Origin: Luteolibacter rhizosphaerae
Lineage (GTDB): Bacteria; Verrucomicrobiota; Verrucomicrobiia; Verrucomicrobiales; Akkermansiaceae
Reading direction: 5' to 3'
Length of the DNA stretch: 64,000 nt
Assembly (NCBI RefSeq): GCF_025950095.1
Contig: NZ_JAPDDR010000011.1
Location: forward strand, 62,001-126,000
In this document: positions 36,389 through 45,733 of the stretch, piece after piece
Layout: every line of letters begins with the position of its first letter
Position numbering within the stretch: the first letter of the stretch is position 1
The notes under the pieces: generated by a model
What the model saw: the letters and a program-made list of their open reading frames with translations, nothing else
What the model was told of the DNA's origin: nothing
Database searches by the model: none
Translations under genes and position numbers: made by a program

Positions 36389-36480
36389 GGACCTAGCATG
36401 CGGACCCGGATGAGATGTCACAAGGATTCGCATTCCATGATCGCGGATTCAGAATCCATGCGGCATCTTCTGCGGCAATC

Positions 36481-38118
36481 ATGATGCGCTCGCTACTTCT
36501 CGCGCTGGCCCTGAGCTCATCCGCACTGGCAGAGGATAGTCCTTGGGGCATCGCGCTGGGCGCGGAGTGGTCGGGCGATTACCCGAAGTTCAATCCCCTG
36601 CTGCAGGAGGCGGGAGTGACTTGGGTCCGCTACTTCCCGGAGTGGCACTCCATGCAGCCGGAGCCGGGCAAGTGGTCCTTCGAGCGCGCCGATGCCTTTC
36701 TCGCCTCCGCCACCGCGCACAAGATCCGCATCGCGGGCGGCTTCTGGTATGCCGCGCCCTGGTCCACCACCGATGGCGGGACCCGCCGCGTGCCGCTGAA
36801 GGACATGCAGCACTGGCGGGACTACGTGAAAGGCATGGTCACCCGCTACGGCAAGGAGGTGCAGTGGTGGGAGGTCTGGAACGAATTCAACGGCAGCTTC
36901 TCCGAAGGCGGCACGCCCGCGATCTATGCCGAGCTGACGCGCGAGGCCTACAAGACGGCGAAGGCCATCAACCCGGAGGTGAAGATCGGCTTGAGTGTCG
37001 CGAACTTCGATATCGGTTTCCTCGATGCCACCATCAAGGCCGGGGCCGCGGATCACTTCGACTACGTCTGCGTCCACCCCTACGAGAATCTCGGAGCCCT
37101 CGCGAATGGCGGGGAACGCGGCTATCTCAGCCTGGCCGCCAGTCTGCGCCAGATGCTAAAAGCGAATGGCCAGAAGGAGGACACACCGCTCTGGATCACC
37201 GAGTTCGGCGTGCAGTCGAACATCGCTCCGGACGAGAAGGCGGACGCGAGGCAGGCGGAGATCTTCACGAGGGGCTACGTGCTCTCGCTGGCACAGGGCT
37301 TCGACAAGATCTTCTGGTTCGAGGCCCGCGGCCCCGCGTATGGCAAGGGCACCGACCACGGCATCCTGCGCGAGGATTGGAGCAAGCGCCCGGTCTACGA
37401 CGCCTATCGTACCTTGACCGCGGAGCTGGGAGTCGAGCCACGCTACCTCGGCTGGCTGGATCTGGGAGGCGCCTTCGGCTTCGTGTTCGCGAAAGGGCAG
37501 GAGCACCGCCTCGTCGCTTGGGCGAATGAGGAGAAGGCAGTGAAGCTCGGGGGCAAGGAAGTCCCATTAGGCCGGAAGCCGGTCTTCGTCGCCGATCTTC
37601 CTACGGAGACGATCGCTTTGGCCAAGGCCAATGCCGCCAAGCCCTTCCCTTGGGGCAAGGACTACGCCAGCGTGAAAAGCGTGAGCTGCCAACTCGGTGC
37701 GACCAACCGCGACGAAGGCATCACCCAGACGAGCCCGGAGACCACCAGCGTGGTGCACGGACTCGACCACAGCTACCGCCGCGCGGATGTCGCGAAGGGC
37801 GGCGAATCTCTCTACGCCTACTTCCGGGTTGATCCCACCTTCGTGCCCTTCGGCACCAAGGAGCTGGAAGTCACCGTCGTGGCCAAGCGCCTGCCCGGCG
37901 GCGGGAACGCGGGAATGAATCTCACCTACGAATCGCTCAGCGGCTACAAGGGCGCGGGCGAATGGTGGTCCATCCCGGAAGGCGAGGGATGGCAGGAGCA
38001 CATCTGGAAGCTGGGCGATGCCAACTTCGCCGGGGGTTGGGGCTGGAACTTCCGCACCGATGCCGCCGGATCAGGAGCCGACTTCTTCATCCGCGAAGTG
38101 CGGGTGAAGAAACCCTAG
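36481..38118 (+). CDS. Secreted clan GH-A glycoside hydrolase
   Basis: 545 residues from ATG at 36481 (signal peptide 'SLLLALALSSSALAED'). A TIM-barrel with the acid/base Glu in 'WWEVWNEFNG' (about 140) and the nucleophile Glu in 'LWITEFGVQ' (about 240), the two-glutamate pattern of clan A (GH39/GH5-like). A C-terminal beta domain (about 400-545) resembles a carbohydrate-binding module. Probably breaks a plant- or algal-type polysaccharide outside the cytoplasm. Exact family unresolved. Confidence 0.78.
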   Translation: MMRSLLLALALSSSALAEDSPWGIALGAEWSGDYPKFNPLLQEAGVTWVRYFPEWHSMQPEPGKWSFERADAFLASATAHKIRIAGGFWYAAPWSTTDGGTRRVPLKDMQHWRDYVKGMVTRYGKEVQWWEVWNEFNGSFSEGGTPAIYAELTREAYKTAKAINPEVKIGLSVANFDIGFLDATIKAGAADHFDYVCVHPYENLGALANGGERGYLSLAASLRQMLKANGQKEDTPLWITEFGVQSNIAPDEKADARQAEIFTRGYVLSLAQGFDKIFWFEARGPAYGKGTDHGILREDWSKRPVYDAYRTLTAELGVEPRYLGWLDLGGAFGFVFAKGQEHRLVAWANEEKAVKLGGKEVPLGRKPVFVADLPTETIALAKANAAKPFPWGKDYASVKSVSCQLGATNRDEGITQTSPETTSVVHGLDHSYRRADVAKGGESLYAYFRVDPTFVPFGTKELEVTVVAKRLPGGGNAGMNLTYESLSGYKGAGEWWSIPEGEGWQEHIWKLGDANFAGGWGWNFRTDAAGSGADFFIREVRVKKP

Positions 38119-38270
38119 CACCGGGGAAAATTCCTAGCTCCATGATCTGGCCCTGCATTCTCCGGTGCTGAGAATGCCATAGCCCGGCGCGCTTGGGAAG
38201 CCCGCTGATTTCCGTCACTCCCTCATCCTCAGATTGCCATACCCCCCACCGCTTGCTATACGCCGCACCG

Positions 38271-39065
38271 ATGCCTGCGTCCTCCCCCTGCCGGATCCGC
38301 GCCTGCCCGAACTGCGGGGCAGTGCCGGAGGCATTCCACGATCACCTCTGGAAGGATCCTCTCGGCGAGGCTGGCAACACCGGCGAGCTCTGCCCGGCCT
38401 GTGGTGCATGGTACGATGAAAACCGTACTTCCTGGCAGGATTTCGTCACGCGCCCCCGCACCTACCGCCGCCTGCGCCTGATCGCCCGCGTGCTGGCAGG
38501 CACGGGCATGATCCTCGGCGGCTGCGCCCTGCTCGCCTCCATGCTCTTCGACGAGATTCCCCTGCCCGGCTGGCCTTTCGCGGCGGTAATCACGACGATC
38601 TCCCTGCTCTACCTATTGGTCAGCAGGAAGAAGAGAAAGCGCGTCGCCCGCGTCCGGAAATCCTTCACGAGGTCGGTCGCCGTGCCCGCCTCTCCGCCGG
38701 AGCGAAGCGTACTGCCCCCAGCCAAAGCCGGTCCGGCTCCCCCGCCTACACCCGCCGTCCGACCTCAGAAGGAAACAGGCCCGGAGCCTTCACTCGAAAC
38801 CCTCGCTCGCGCCTGGCTGGATCGTGATCTCTCCGGCATCCCCGGCATCGAAGTATCGGCCCGGCGCACCTGCCGCTGGCAGCCGATGCGGGCCGGGGAG
38901 GCGGAGCGGAAGTTCGGCACGCCCGTGCTCGTCTCCGCCGACGAACGCCGCGTCTACACCAGCAGCGGCAGCGGCGGCAGGATCCTGCTCACCCTGCTGG
39001 AGCGGGACGGCACCGAGCACACCGCACGCGTCATCCGGACCGTTCAGCGCAACTGCGACACATAG
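38271..39065 (+). CDS. Zinc-ribbon membrane protein, unknown function
   Basis: 264 residues from ATG at 38271. An N-terminal zinc ribbon has 'CPNC' and 'CPAC' about 30 residues apart, then a pair of hydrophobic helices (about 75-125), a Pro/Ala/Lys-rich linker and a C-terminal domain with 'GEAERKFGTPVLVSADE'. Its stop overlaps the convergent YdcF-like gene by 22 bp. No family recognised. The frame is open further upstream but that part lacks sense. Confidence 0.6.
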   Translation: MPASSPCRIRACPNCGAVPEAFHDHLWKDPLGEAGNTGELCPACGAWYDENRTSWQDFVTRPRTYRRLRLIARVLAGTGMILGGCALLASMLFDEIPLPGWPFAAVITTISLLYLLVSRKKRKRVARVRKSFTRSVAVPASPPERSVLPPAKAGPAPPPTPAVRPQKETGPEPSLETLARAWLDRDLSGIPGIEVSARRTCRWQPMRAGEAERKFGTPVLVSADERRVYTSSGSGGRILLTLLERDGTEHTARVIRTVQRNCDT

Positions 39066-39694
39066 CCCGCCTTCACCAGCCGCTCGTAGGCGGCCATCGC
39101 TTCCGGAGGGACCGGCTGTTCGCTGGCGAATCCCATCGCGGGATATTCCAGGACGCGCTGGAAATCCCCCGTCACCGCGGAGATCACCAGATCCGGCGGC
39201 AGCGTCTCGCTGCAATAGTCGGCAAACTCCATGTCCGGCGAGGCCGCGATGCAGGACAGCTCCGGCCACTGCACTTCCAGCGCCGCGTGCGTGCGGCGTT
39301 CCATGTAGGGCTTTTGTACGACGATCGCCGTACGTGGCAGCAAGCCGTGGGATTCCAGCAGCTCCCGGCTGAAGCGGATGTTCTCCCCGGTATTCGAGGC
39401 CATCTCCTCCAGAATGATCCGGCCCTCCGGCACCCCCGCCTCGCGCGCGATCTTCCCCATCGCCGCCGCCTCGGTGTCGGCCCAGGCCTGGGTCATCCGC
39501 CCGCGCCCGCCGGAGAAAAGGATCCGCGGCGCATAGCCCTCATGCCACAGCTCCGCCGCATGCGCTGCCACCCGCAGATCGCTGCTGCCGAAGACGAGGA
39601 TGATATCCGCCGGCTCCAGCACGTGGTTCATCCGGTGGTAGTCCCACAAGGTCTCTACGGCGGCCCGGATCTCCGGGGCGAGTGCATCGGTCAT
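39044..39694 (-). CDS. YdcF/SanA-family (DUF218) protein
   Basis: 216 residues from ATG at 39694. Core motifs: 'ADIILVFGSSDLRVAAHAAELW', 'ILFSGG', 'EEMASNTGENIRFS' and 'AIVVQKPYMERRTHAALEVQWP'. E. coli YdcF has this form without a membrane anchor and binds S-adenosylmethionine; enzymatic role unknown. Ends inside the 3' end of the convergent zinc-ribbon gene. Confidence 0.8.
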   Translation of the reverse strand: MTDALAPEIRAAVETLWDYHRMNHVLEPADIILVFGSSDLRVAAHAAELWHEGYAPRILFSGGRGRMTQAWADTEAAAMGKIAREAGVPEGRIILEEMASNTGENIRFSRELLESHGLLPRTAIVVQKPYMERRTHAALEVQWPELSCIAASPDMEFADYCSETLPPDLVISAVTGDFQRVLEYPAMGFASEQPVPPEAMAAYERLVKAGYVSQLR

Positions 39695-39718
39695 GGCGGC
39701 AGGATGGCCTGCCACCAT

Positions 39719-39750
39719 GCGTAGCGGAAGCACTTCGTGCTTCCGGCGGG
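39719..39750. repeat. GGAAG-hairpin repeat, family D
   Basis: GTAGCGGAAGCACTTCGTGC continuing TTCCGGC: a perfect stem GGAAGCAC/GTGCTTCC. Same unit as the repeats near 33.7 kb. Lies 11 bp from the end of the following small gene. Confidence 0.65.
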
Positions 39751-39760
39751 GTCGCTCTCC

Positions 39761-40138
39761 TTAGTTCCGGTTCAGGCGCAGCAGCCCGGTCGGCGGAGGC
39801 TCGGCGCGCTGCGCCCCTTCGCATTCCGGCGTGATCGGCGGCAACACGGCCAACTCGATCACGATCCGCGATCCATTCGGAAGCAGGTCGAAGCAATCCA
39901 AGCTGCACACGTCCTCCGCGCTACCGCCACCGGCGGTACTGCCGACGTGATCCATGAATTCCATCGCCGCCGCCACCAGCTTGCGCTTCAGGTCGACGAG
40001 TTGCGGGTCCTCCTCCACCTCCACGGTGCGATAGGCGGACGAGATCGCCTCCGTGACCGCCGGATTAGGTCGGTCCGAAGAAGGAAAGCGTGATTGACCG
40101 AGGGACGAGGGCATAGCCGCGGGGGTTTTTCGGTTCAT
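39761..40138 (-). CDS. Hypothetical small protein
   Basis: 125 residues from ATG at 40138 (GTG at 40147 in frame). Polar, with a helical centre ('EEDPQLVDLKRKLVAAAMEFMDHVG') and 'CSLDCFDLLPNGSRIVIEL'. No signal or membrane segment. The frame on the other strand here is arginine/histidine-rich and less protein-like. Family not recognised. Confidence 0.5.
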   Translation of the reverse strand: MNRKTPAAMPSSLGQSRFPSSDRPNPAVTEAISSAYRTVEVEEDPQLVDLKRKLVAAAMEFMDHVGSTAGGGSAEDVCSLDCFDLLPNGSRIVIELAVLPPITPECEGAQRAEPPPTGLLRLNRN

Positions 40139-40216
40139 GACATTCACTGGAAAAAGCGACGCCGGAGAAATGAGCGGTGTTACAATCTTGTCCGCAATTT
40201 ACCGCCACAGGAAAAG

Positions 40217-40243
40217 CTGAAAACGCCTCTCAGCGTTTTTTCG
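40217..40243 (-). terminator. Intrinsic terminator of cdsA-dxr
   Basis: Stem AAAACGC/GCGTTTT with loop CTCTCA, T-rich on both strands, 41 bp beyond the dxr stop codon. On the plus strand the T run is longer, so it could end transcription in both directions. Confidence 0.7.
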
Positions 40244-40283
40244 TAAACCGAGTTGGGATTTCGACGTTAGCGCGCCGCACCTT

Positions 40284-41465
40284 TCACGCGCACTGCTCCG
40301 CGGCCACACGGCGCGCCCATGCATCCGCCGCGATCACGCTTTCCAGCGAGTCCGCCGCCGCCACTTCGTGGCGCTGCATGGTTTCTCCCACCACCCGCCA
40401 GATATCCGGGAAGCCGATGCGGCCCGCGACGAAGGCATCCACCGCGATCTCGTTCGCGGCATTCAGTACCGCAGGCAGCGTACCTCCCTTCAGCCCGGCC
40501 TCGCGGGCCAGATCCAGCGCCGGGAAGTCCGCATGCCGCGGCTCCTCGAAGTCCAGCTTCGCGAGCTTGGCGAAGTCCAGCGGCTTCAAGCCCCCCGCCA
40601 CGCGGTCCGGCCAGGTGAGCGCATACTGGATGGGGAAGCACATGTCGGTCGTGCTCAACTGCGCCAGCACCGAGCCATCCACGAACTCGACCATCGAATG
40701 AACGATGCTCTGCGGATGCACCACCACGTCCACACGCTCCATGCCGATATCGAAGAGCCAGCGCGCCTCGATCATCTCAAGCCCCTTGTTGAAGAGCGTG
40801 GCGGAATCGATCGTGATCTTGCGGCCCATTTCCCAGGTGGGATGCTTGAGCGCCTGCGCCAGGGTCACCCCGGCGAGTTGATCCGCGGGCAGGCAGCGGA
40901 AAGGCCCGCCGGAAGCCGTGAGGATCAGGCGCGAGACTTCCTTCTCGCCGCCGCGATGACCGTCGAGGCACTGGAAGATCGCGTTGTGCTCGCTATCCAC
41001 CGGCAGGAGCTTCACGCCCTTGCGCCGTGCGGCGGCGGTCACGATCTCGCCCGCCATTACCAGAATCTCCTTCGAGGCCACGGCGAGGTCCTTGCCCGCC
41101 TCGATCGCGGCGAGCGCCGGGTGCAGGCCCGCCGTGCCGATGATGGCGACCAGCACCATCTCCGCATCCGCCAGCGTGGCCAGCTCCACCAGACCCTCCG
41201 GCCCGGGATAGATCGTCACATCCGCAGGAATCAGCGCGCGCAGTTCCTCCACACGGGAGGCTTCGTGCAGTGCCACGTGCTTCACGCCGGTGGCATGCAC
41301 CTGCTTGGCCAGCGACTCGACGCTGCCATTCGCCGCCAGACCGATCAGCTCGATCCGCTCCGGCAGCAGGCGCGCCACTTCCAGCGTCGAGCAGCCGATC
41401 GATCCGGTCGATCCCAGCAGCACCACTTTCTTGCGCCGTGGCGCTTCCTTCAGACCGGCATCCAT
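40284..41465 (-). CDS. dxr: 1-deoxy-D-xylulose 5-phosphate reductoisomerase
   Basis: 393 residues. NADPH loop 'LLGSTGSIGCSTLEV' (about 16), 'ASKEILVMAGE', metal site 'VDSEHNAIFQ', flexible loop 'HPTWEMGRKITIDSATLFNKGLEMIEA' and 'VEFVDGSVLAQL'. Converts DXP to methylerythritol 4-phosphate in non-mevalonate isoprenoid synthesis. Its start lies inside the last 16 bases of cdsA, a common dxr/cdsA arrangement linking isoprenoid and lipid synthesis. Confidence 0.95.
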   Translation of the reverse strand: MDAGLKEAPRRKKVVLLGSTGSIGCSTLEVARLLPERIELIGLAANGSVESLAKQVHATGVKHVALHEASRVEELRALIPADVTIYPGPEGLVELATLADAEMVLVAIIGTAGLHPALAAIEAGKDLAVASKEILVMAGEIVTAAARRKGVKLLPVDSEHNAIFQCLDGHRGGEKEVSRLILTASGGPFRCLPADQLAGVTLAQALKHPTWEMGRKITIDSATLFNKGLEMIEARWLFDIGMERVDVVVHPQSIVHSMVEFVDGSVLAQLSTTDMCFPIQYALTWPDRVAGGLKPLDFAKLAKLDFEEPRHADFPALDLAREAGLKGGTLPAVLNAANEIAVDAFVAGRIGFPDIWRVVGETMQRHEVAAADSLESVIAADAWARRVAAEQCA

Positions 41466-42445
41466 TTGAGATAGAAATACAGGACCGGCGCGGTGAAGCA
41501 GAGGCTATCGATCAGATCGAGGCCACCGCCGATGCCCGGGAGCATCTGGCCGGAATCCTTCACACTGAGACTGCGCTTCACGATGCTCTCCGCCAGATCT
41601 CCCACCACCGCCAGCAGGCAGAGCACGATGCTCAGCACGATGACATGCGGCCAGCCGCCCAGCACGTGCAGACCGGTGGCGAAGCTCGGCATGTCCTCCT
41701 TGCACAGCGCATACAGGCCGCAACCGGCGAGCAGCGCGAAGAAGATCGCCCCGCCGAAGCCCTGCCAGGTCTTCCCCGGGCTCACGTGCGGGATCATCTT
41801 ATGCTTCCCGATCATCGAGCCCACGATGTAGGCGCCCATGTCGGAGAACTTCGTCACCGCGATCATCCACAGCAGCAGCATCGCGCCCGGGACTTGGCCG
41901 GGGCCCGGTGTGAGGAAGACGAGTTTCGCCGCGAAGTTGAAGAGAAACGGGATATAGATGAAACCGAGGACGTTACTGGCGACCGCCTGCAGGGGCTCAA
42001 GACCTCGGATCGGATGACGGAGCTGCAGGGTGAAGGCGCCGGCGATGGCTGCAAAGATCGACAGACCGTCGATCCAGTCAGGCAGGTAAACCACGCTTTT
42101 CAGGACGGTAGTGACCGCGCCGACCCCGGGCTCTACCAATTCAGAAGCTTCGGCAATCGGGGGGACTTGATAGCCCGGGATCGGCACCAGAGTCCAATAT
42201 AAGACGGCTGAATAAACCACCGTCAGCAGCATGCCGTAGCGCGGGAAACACTTCACCCCGCCTGTCTTCAGCATCTGGAAGTACTCCCGGCTGGAGATCA
42301 GCGTGAGGAGGCCCACCAGCCCGACATAAGCCCAGGCCTGCCGGCTCCAGAGGGCTCCACCCACCACCGCCCAGAGCCCCAGGGTGCTCGCGCTGCGCCG
42401 TAGGAAGGTGGTTTTCTTTGAGTTATCGGGCGCGGGGTTCGGCAT
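41450..42445 (-). CDS. cdsA: Phosphatidate cytidylyltransferase
   Basis: 331 residues, about eight membrane helices. Makes CDP-diacylglycerol from phosphatidate and CTP. The C-terminal signature reads 'SIVKRSLSVKDSGQMLPG' then 'IGGGLDLIDS'; the usual His-Gly-Gly is Ile-Gly-Gly and the following Arg is Leu, a difference from the E. coli pattern. 'SDMGAYIVGSMIGKHK' and 'SPGKTWQGFGG' are as in the family. First gene of the cdsA-dxr pair. Confidence 0.9.
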   Translation of the reverse strand: MPNPAPDNSKKTTFLRRSASTLGLWAVVGGALWSRQAWAYVGLVGLLTLISSREYFQMLKTGGVKCFPRYGMLLTVVYSAVLYWTLVPIPGYQVPPIAEASELVEPGVGAVTTVLKSVVYLPDWIDGLSIFAAIAGAFTLQLRHPIRGLEPLQAVASNVLGFIYIPFLFNFAAKLVFLTPGPGQVPGAMLLLWMIAVTKFSDMGAYIVGSMIGKHKMIPHVSPGKTWQGFGGAIFFALLAGCGLYALCKEDMPSFATGLHVLGGWPHVIVLSIVLCLLAVVGDLAESIVKRSLSVKDSGQMLPGIGGGLDLIDSLCFTAPVLYFYLKWMPV

Positions 42446-42587
42446 CCGCGCGAATCCAAGACGGCGGCGCGCCCCAGCGCAATTTCATTCCGCCGCGCAA
42501 CCTTCCCCGAACCCGTGTGTTTTCCCTCCCAACAACGGATTGGCCACCCGTCGGACCCTAGAATCAATCCAACAACCGATTAGACCG

Positions 42588-43121
42588 ATGAAGAAGAACA
42601 TCACTTGGATCGCGCTCGCCCTCGCCGTTTCCGGCACCGCCCTGACCCATGCCCAGGAAGACGGCGGACGCCCGAACCGCGGCGGCCAACGCCAGATCCC
42701 GGAAGCCGTGCTCAAGGAATTCGACAAGGACGGCGACGGCAAGCTCAACGACGACGAGCGCAAGGCGCTGCAGGAAGCCCGCCGTGCCCGCGAGGAAGAA
42801 GCCCGCAAGAAGGAGCTCGAGGAATTCGACAAGGACAAGGACGGCAAGCTCAACGAAGAAGAGCAGAAGGCCGCCAACGAAGCCCGCGAAGCCAAGCGCA
42901 AGGCGATCGTCGAAAAGTATGACGCGGACAAGGACGGCCGCCTCAACCGCGAAGAGATCCAAGCTGCCGTGAAGGCCGGCGAGGAACTCCGCTTCCTCCG
43001 CCCCGGTGGCCCGCGTGAAGGCGGTCGCCGCGGTGGCGAGGGCGGCCCGCGTCGCCAGCGCGACCAGCAAGGCGAGAAGAAGGACGAGGCCAAGCCGGCC
43101 GAAGACAAGCCCGGCAACTGA
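42588..43121 (+). CDS. Secreted EF-hand calcium-binding protein
   Basis: 177 residues from ATG at 42588. Signal peptide ends 'ALTHAQED' (about 22). Three EF-hand loops: 'DKDGDGKLNDDE', 'DKDKDGKLNEEE' and 'DADKDGRLNREE', joined by charged helices rich in Ala, Arg and Glu. The last 40 residues are Gly/Arg/Lys-rich and disordered. Likely periplasmic or extracellular calcium binder. A terminator follows. Confidence 0.8.
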   Translation: MKKNITWIALALAVSGTALTHAQEDGGRPNRGGQRQIPEAVLKEFDKDGDGKLNDDERKALQEARRAREEEARKKELEEFDKDKDGKLNEEEQKAANEAREAKRKAIVEKYDADKDGRLNREEIQAAVKAGEELRFLRPGGPREGGRRGGEGGPRRQRDQQGEKKDEAKPAEDKPGN

Positions 43122-43163
43122 GCCGATCCGGATTTACCGGCTTTTCTCAGGCACACATTCCCC

Positions 43164-43201
43164 TAAAGCCCGGAGGCACCCGCCCCCGGGCTTTTTCTTT
43201 G
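43164..43201 (+). terminator. Intrinsic terminator of the EF-hand gene
   Basis: AAAGCCCGGAGGCACCC then GCCCCCGGGCTTTTTCTTT: stem AAAGCCCGG/CCGGGCTTT with a GC-rich loop and a T run. Confidence 0.85.
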
Positions 43202-43241
43202 CCCCTCCCCGAGATTCCCTTCCCGCCATTGATACCCCCCT

Positions 43242-43451
43242 TCGCGGCACAGCCGCTGTGGAGTGCGGCGGGCATCGCCGCTTTTGGGGTTGATGCCGGT
43301 GGGAACAGCCCGTGAGGAGATCCCGCGGACGTCTTCTCTCACCGGATACCCCATCACTCTCATCACCACGCCCCGACCCGCGAACCCGTCCAAAAGCGGC
43401 GATCCCCGCCGCACTCCGAAAGAGCCTCCGGCTCCAAAGGCATCACGCTCC
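43242..43451. repeat. Interspersed repeat family C, full copy 1
   Basis: About 205 bp with inverted GC-rich ends: CAGCCGCTGTGGAGTGCGGC then GCATCGCCGCTTTTGGGGTTGATG on the left, CAAAAGCGGCGATCCCCGCC then GCACTCCGAAAGAG on the right. The middle (GTGAGGAGATCCC, CATCACTCT) is shared with the copy at 47.4 kb. Together with the terminator it fills the 370-bp gap before the recombinase gene. Confidence 0.8.
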
Positions 43452-43491
43452 GGTCTAGCCAGCACGGTAAGAAAAGGGCAAGACTCCCCGC

Positions 43492-44370
43492 GTGGAGCAG
43501 GAAGCGGACGACTTCATCCTTTATCTCGCGACGGAGCGCGGGCTGTCTCCGGCCTATCAGCTTTCCGTGCGTCAGACCTTGGATGCCTTCGCCGCTTGGC
43601 TGCGCAAGAAGCCGCTGACCGATGTCGGCACGGACGAACTCACCACCTTCCTCGGCACGCGGAAGGATGCCGGGCTCGCGGCCTCTTCGCTGCGCATCAC
43701 CACCGTCCACCTGAAGGTCTTCTTCCGCTGGCTCGCCGCGCGCGGCAAGCTGCCGATGGATCCCGCCGAGCCCCTGCTCTCCCCGCGCCCGGAGAAGACC
43801 CTGCCGGAAACACTCCACGGCAGGCAGGTGGCACAGATGCTCGACTCGATCGATACCACGCAGTTCCTCGGCAAGCGTGATCGCGCCATGCTGGAGCTCT
43901 TCTACGCCTCCGGCCTGCGCCTCTCCGAGCTCTGCACCGCGCGGCTGGAGAATCTCGATCGCGACGAGCACTTCATCCGCGTGACCGGCAAGGGCAACAA
44001 GACCCGCATTGTCCCCGTGGGCCGCACCGCGGAGGAGATGCTCGACCAGTATCTGGCCAGCGAGCGCAAGGAGCTGGTGAATAAGAAAAGCAGCTCGCAC
44101 ATCTTCCTCAGCGTACGCGGCGGCAAGCTCTCGCCGGACCGCGTGCGGCAGGTGGTGAAGGAACGCGCGGCGATGGCCGGGATCGACCAGAACGTCTATC
44201 CGCACCTGCTGCGGCATTCCTTCGCCACCCACTTGTTAGAAGGCGGGGCCGACCTCCGCGTGATCCAGGAGCTGCTCGGCCATGCGGACATCGCCACCAC
44301 CCAGATCTACACCCACGTGGACAGCGCGCGGCTGAAGGCGGTGCACAAGAAATTCCACCCGCGGGGCTGA
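43492..44370 (+). CDS. XerC/XerD-family tyrosine recombinase
   Basis: 292 residues from GTG at 43492. N-terminal SAM-like core-binding domain, then the catalytic domain with Arg in 'SGLRLSEL', Lys in 'GKGNKTR', '[15 protein letters not shown]', His in '[17 protein letters not shown]' and its Tyr. Length and motifs match housekeeping XerC/XerD, which resolve chromosome dimers at dif, rather than an integron or phage integrase. No att-like repeats flank it. It starts 40 bp after a family C repeat. Confidence 0.9.
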   Translation: MEQEADDFILYLATERGLSPAYQLSVRQTLDAFAAWLRKKPLTDVGTDELTTFLGTRKDAGLAASSLRITTVHLKVFFRWLAARGKLPMDPAEPLLSPRPEKTLPETLHGRQVAQMLDSIDTTQFLGKRDRAMLELFYASGLRLSELCTARLENLDRDEHFIRVTGKGNKTRIVPVGRTAEEMLDQYLASERKELVNKKSSSHIFLSVRGGKLSPDRVRQVVKERAAMAGIDQNVYPHLLRHSFATHLLEGGADLRVIQELLGHADIATTQIYTHVDSARLKAVHKKFHPRG

Positions 44371-44455
44371 GGGAAGGCCTTCACCGGAATTTCACGATCG
44401 GTCATCCTGCCTGCCTTGACTGTCATCCGCGGCCTGATCGGATGAGCTGAGATCG

Positions 44456-45733
44456 ATGAAACCCGCTTCCCTTATCCTCCGATATATCTTCCCCGCCCTC
44501 GCGGGAGTAGCGGTGGGAAGCCTGCTGGTGCCCGGAAGCCCGTCCAGCGAGGACAGGGCCGCCGCCAGCAAGGCGAGCGCCCGCGGAGATCGGGAGGCCG
44601 CCCTCCCTCCCCTAGCAGATGATTTCCACACGATCGAATTGGCCGCCCTCGGCGGGAGAACCACGGAAGCGAAACGCAAGGTGGCCGAGCTGCTGGAAGA
44701 GGGCGCGACCGATCAGGACATTGTCACATGGCTCACGCCGATCCTGCTCTCCGACCCGGGCTGGATGGAGCACTTCGTCTCGATGGTCCCGGATGGCCTG
44801 CGTCCCTTGCTCGTCCGGGAAGCGATGAAAGAGCTCTCGGATCATCACCTCGATGCACCCTGGGAAGTGCTGAAACATTCGCCCTCGGTCATGGCGATGA
44901 CTCGCCCTCCCGGTGGAGGGCTAGGGCAATTCCTCACCTATGGGGCCTATCAATCGCCCCACGCCGCGGCCTTCCTTCTCGATCCTGCCAACGGCTACAC
45001 CGCTCAAGAAATCCGCCAAGCCCTGCAGTCCGCCCGGTACAACCCGGCCAATGCACGGACCATGCTGGAGGCGTGGAAAAGCGGGCGCCTTCCCGCCGGA
45101 TTCGAGAAGGATATCCTGCCTTCCGCATGGCTCAGCCTGAAGCATCAGGCCCCGGACACCGCGGAAGCCCTGATGAAGAATCTGAGCCCGGACCAAGAAG
45201 CATGGTTCGCAATCCGCCAGCAGGATAGCGCGGACTCGTCACGCTACAGCGAGCAACTGAAACACCCGGAATCCACGCGACTGGAAGATTTCTCGGAGAC
45301 TCATATCGCCTCTTACATCTTGGAATTGGAAGAAAGCGGCCGGCGCGTTTCCTTGGAACAGCTCGGCCGCTTGCCGGAGAATCTCCGCAAGCAGGCTGCG
45401 AAGGATTATCTCCGCTACACCTACCCTTACCACAGCGAGGGCGTGATGGAAGATCTCCGGACCCTGCCCTCGCTCGGCTTTAGCGAGAAGGAGCAACTCC
45501 AGATCCTCGAGCGCGGCATCGACGGCGAGTGGAGCGATAGCGGGAACTTCGCGAACGCCATCGAACTGGCGGGGATGATTCCCGATGCCGGGAAGCGCGA
45601 GGAGAAGCGCCGGGCGCTGCTGGAAGATCTGGCCAAGTATGATCCGGAGGCAGCACTGGAATATGCCGCGACGCTTCCCGACGGGGAAGACCGCAGCCGC
45701 CTGGAACAACAAGCCCGCGAGAACCAGCGATGA
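44456..45733 (+). CDS. Secreted helical protein, first of a pair
   Basis: 425 residues. N-terminal signal/anchor ('ILRYIFPALAGVAVGSLLV'), then an all-helical body, HEAT/TPR-like in feel, with 'LADDFHTIELAALGGRTTEAKRKVAELLEEG' and 'ILERGIDGEWSDSGNFANAIELAG' and 'YDPEAALEYAATLPDGEDR'. This matches large lineage-specific paralogue families of Verrucomicrobia (recalled). Its stop overlaps the next start by four bases. Function unknown. Confidence 0.75.
   Translation: MKPASLILRYIFPALAGVAVGSLLVPGSPSSEDRAAASKASARGDREAALPPLADDFHTIELAALGGRTTEAKRKVAELLEEGATDQDIVTWLTPILLSDPGWMEHFVSMVPDGLRPLLVREAMKELSDHHLDAPWEVLKHSPSVMAMTRPPGGGLGQFLTYGAYQSPHAAAFLLDPANGYTAQEIRQALQSARYNPANARTMLEAWKSGRLPAGFEKDILPSAWLSLKHQAPDTAEALMKNLSPDQEAWFAIRQQDSADSSRYSEQLKHPESTRLEDFSETHIASYILELEESGRRVSLEQLGRLPENLRKQAAKDYLRYTYPYHSEGVMEDLRTLPSLGFSEKEQLQILERGIDGEWSDSGNFANAIELAGMIPDAGKREEKRRALLEDLAKYDPEAALEYAATLPDGEDRSRLEQQARENQR

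Noticed and set aside
40368-41474. Plus-strand frame opposite dxr
   Set aside because: His/Arg-rich shadow; dxr is unambiguous on the minus strand.
43163-43465. Minus-strand small open frame over the family C repeat
   Set aside because: It follows the repeat's composition and recurs in the other copy, so it is a product of the repeat, not a gene.
43492-44370. Integrase of a mobile island
   Set aside because: Housekeeping XerC/D length and motifs, no att repeats, tRNA or cargo genes next to it.
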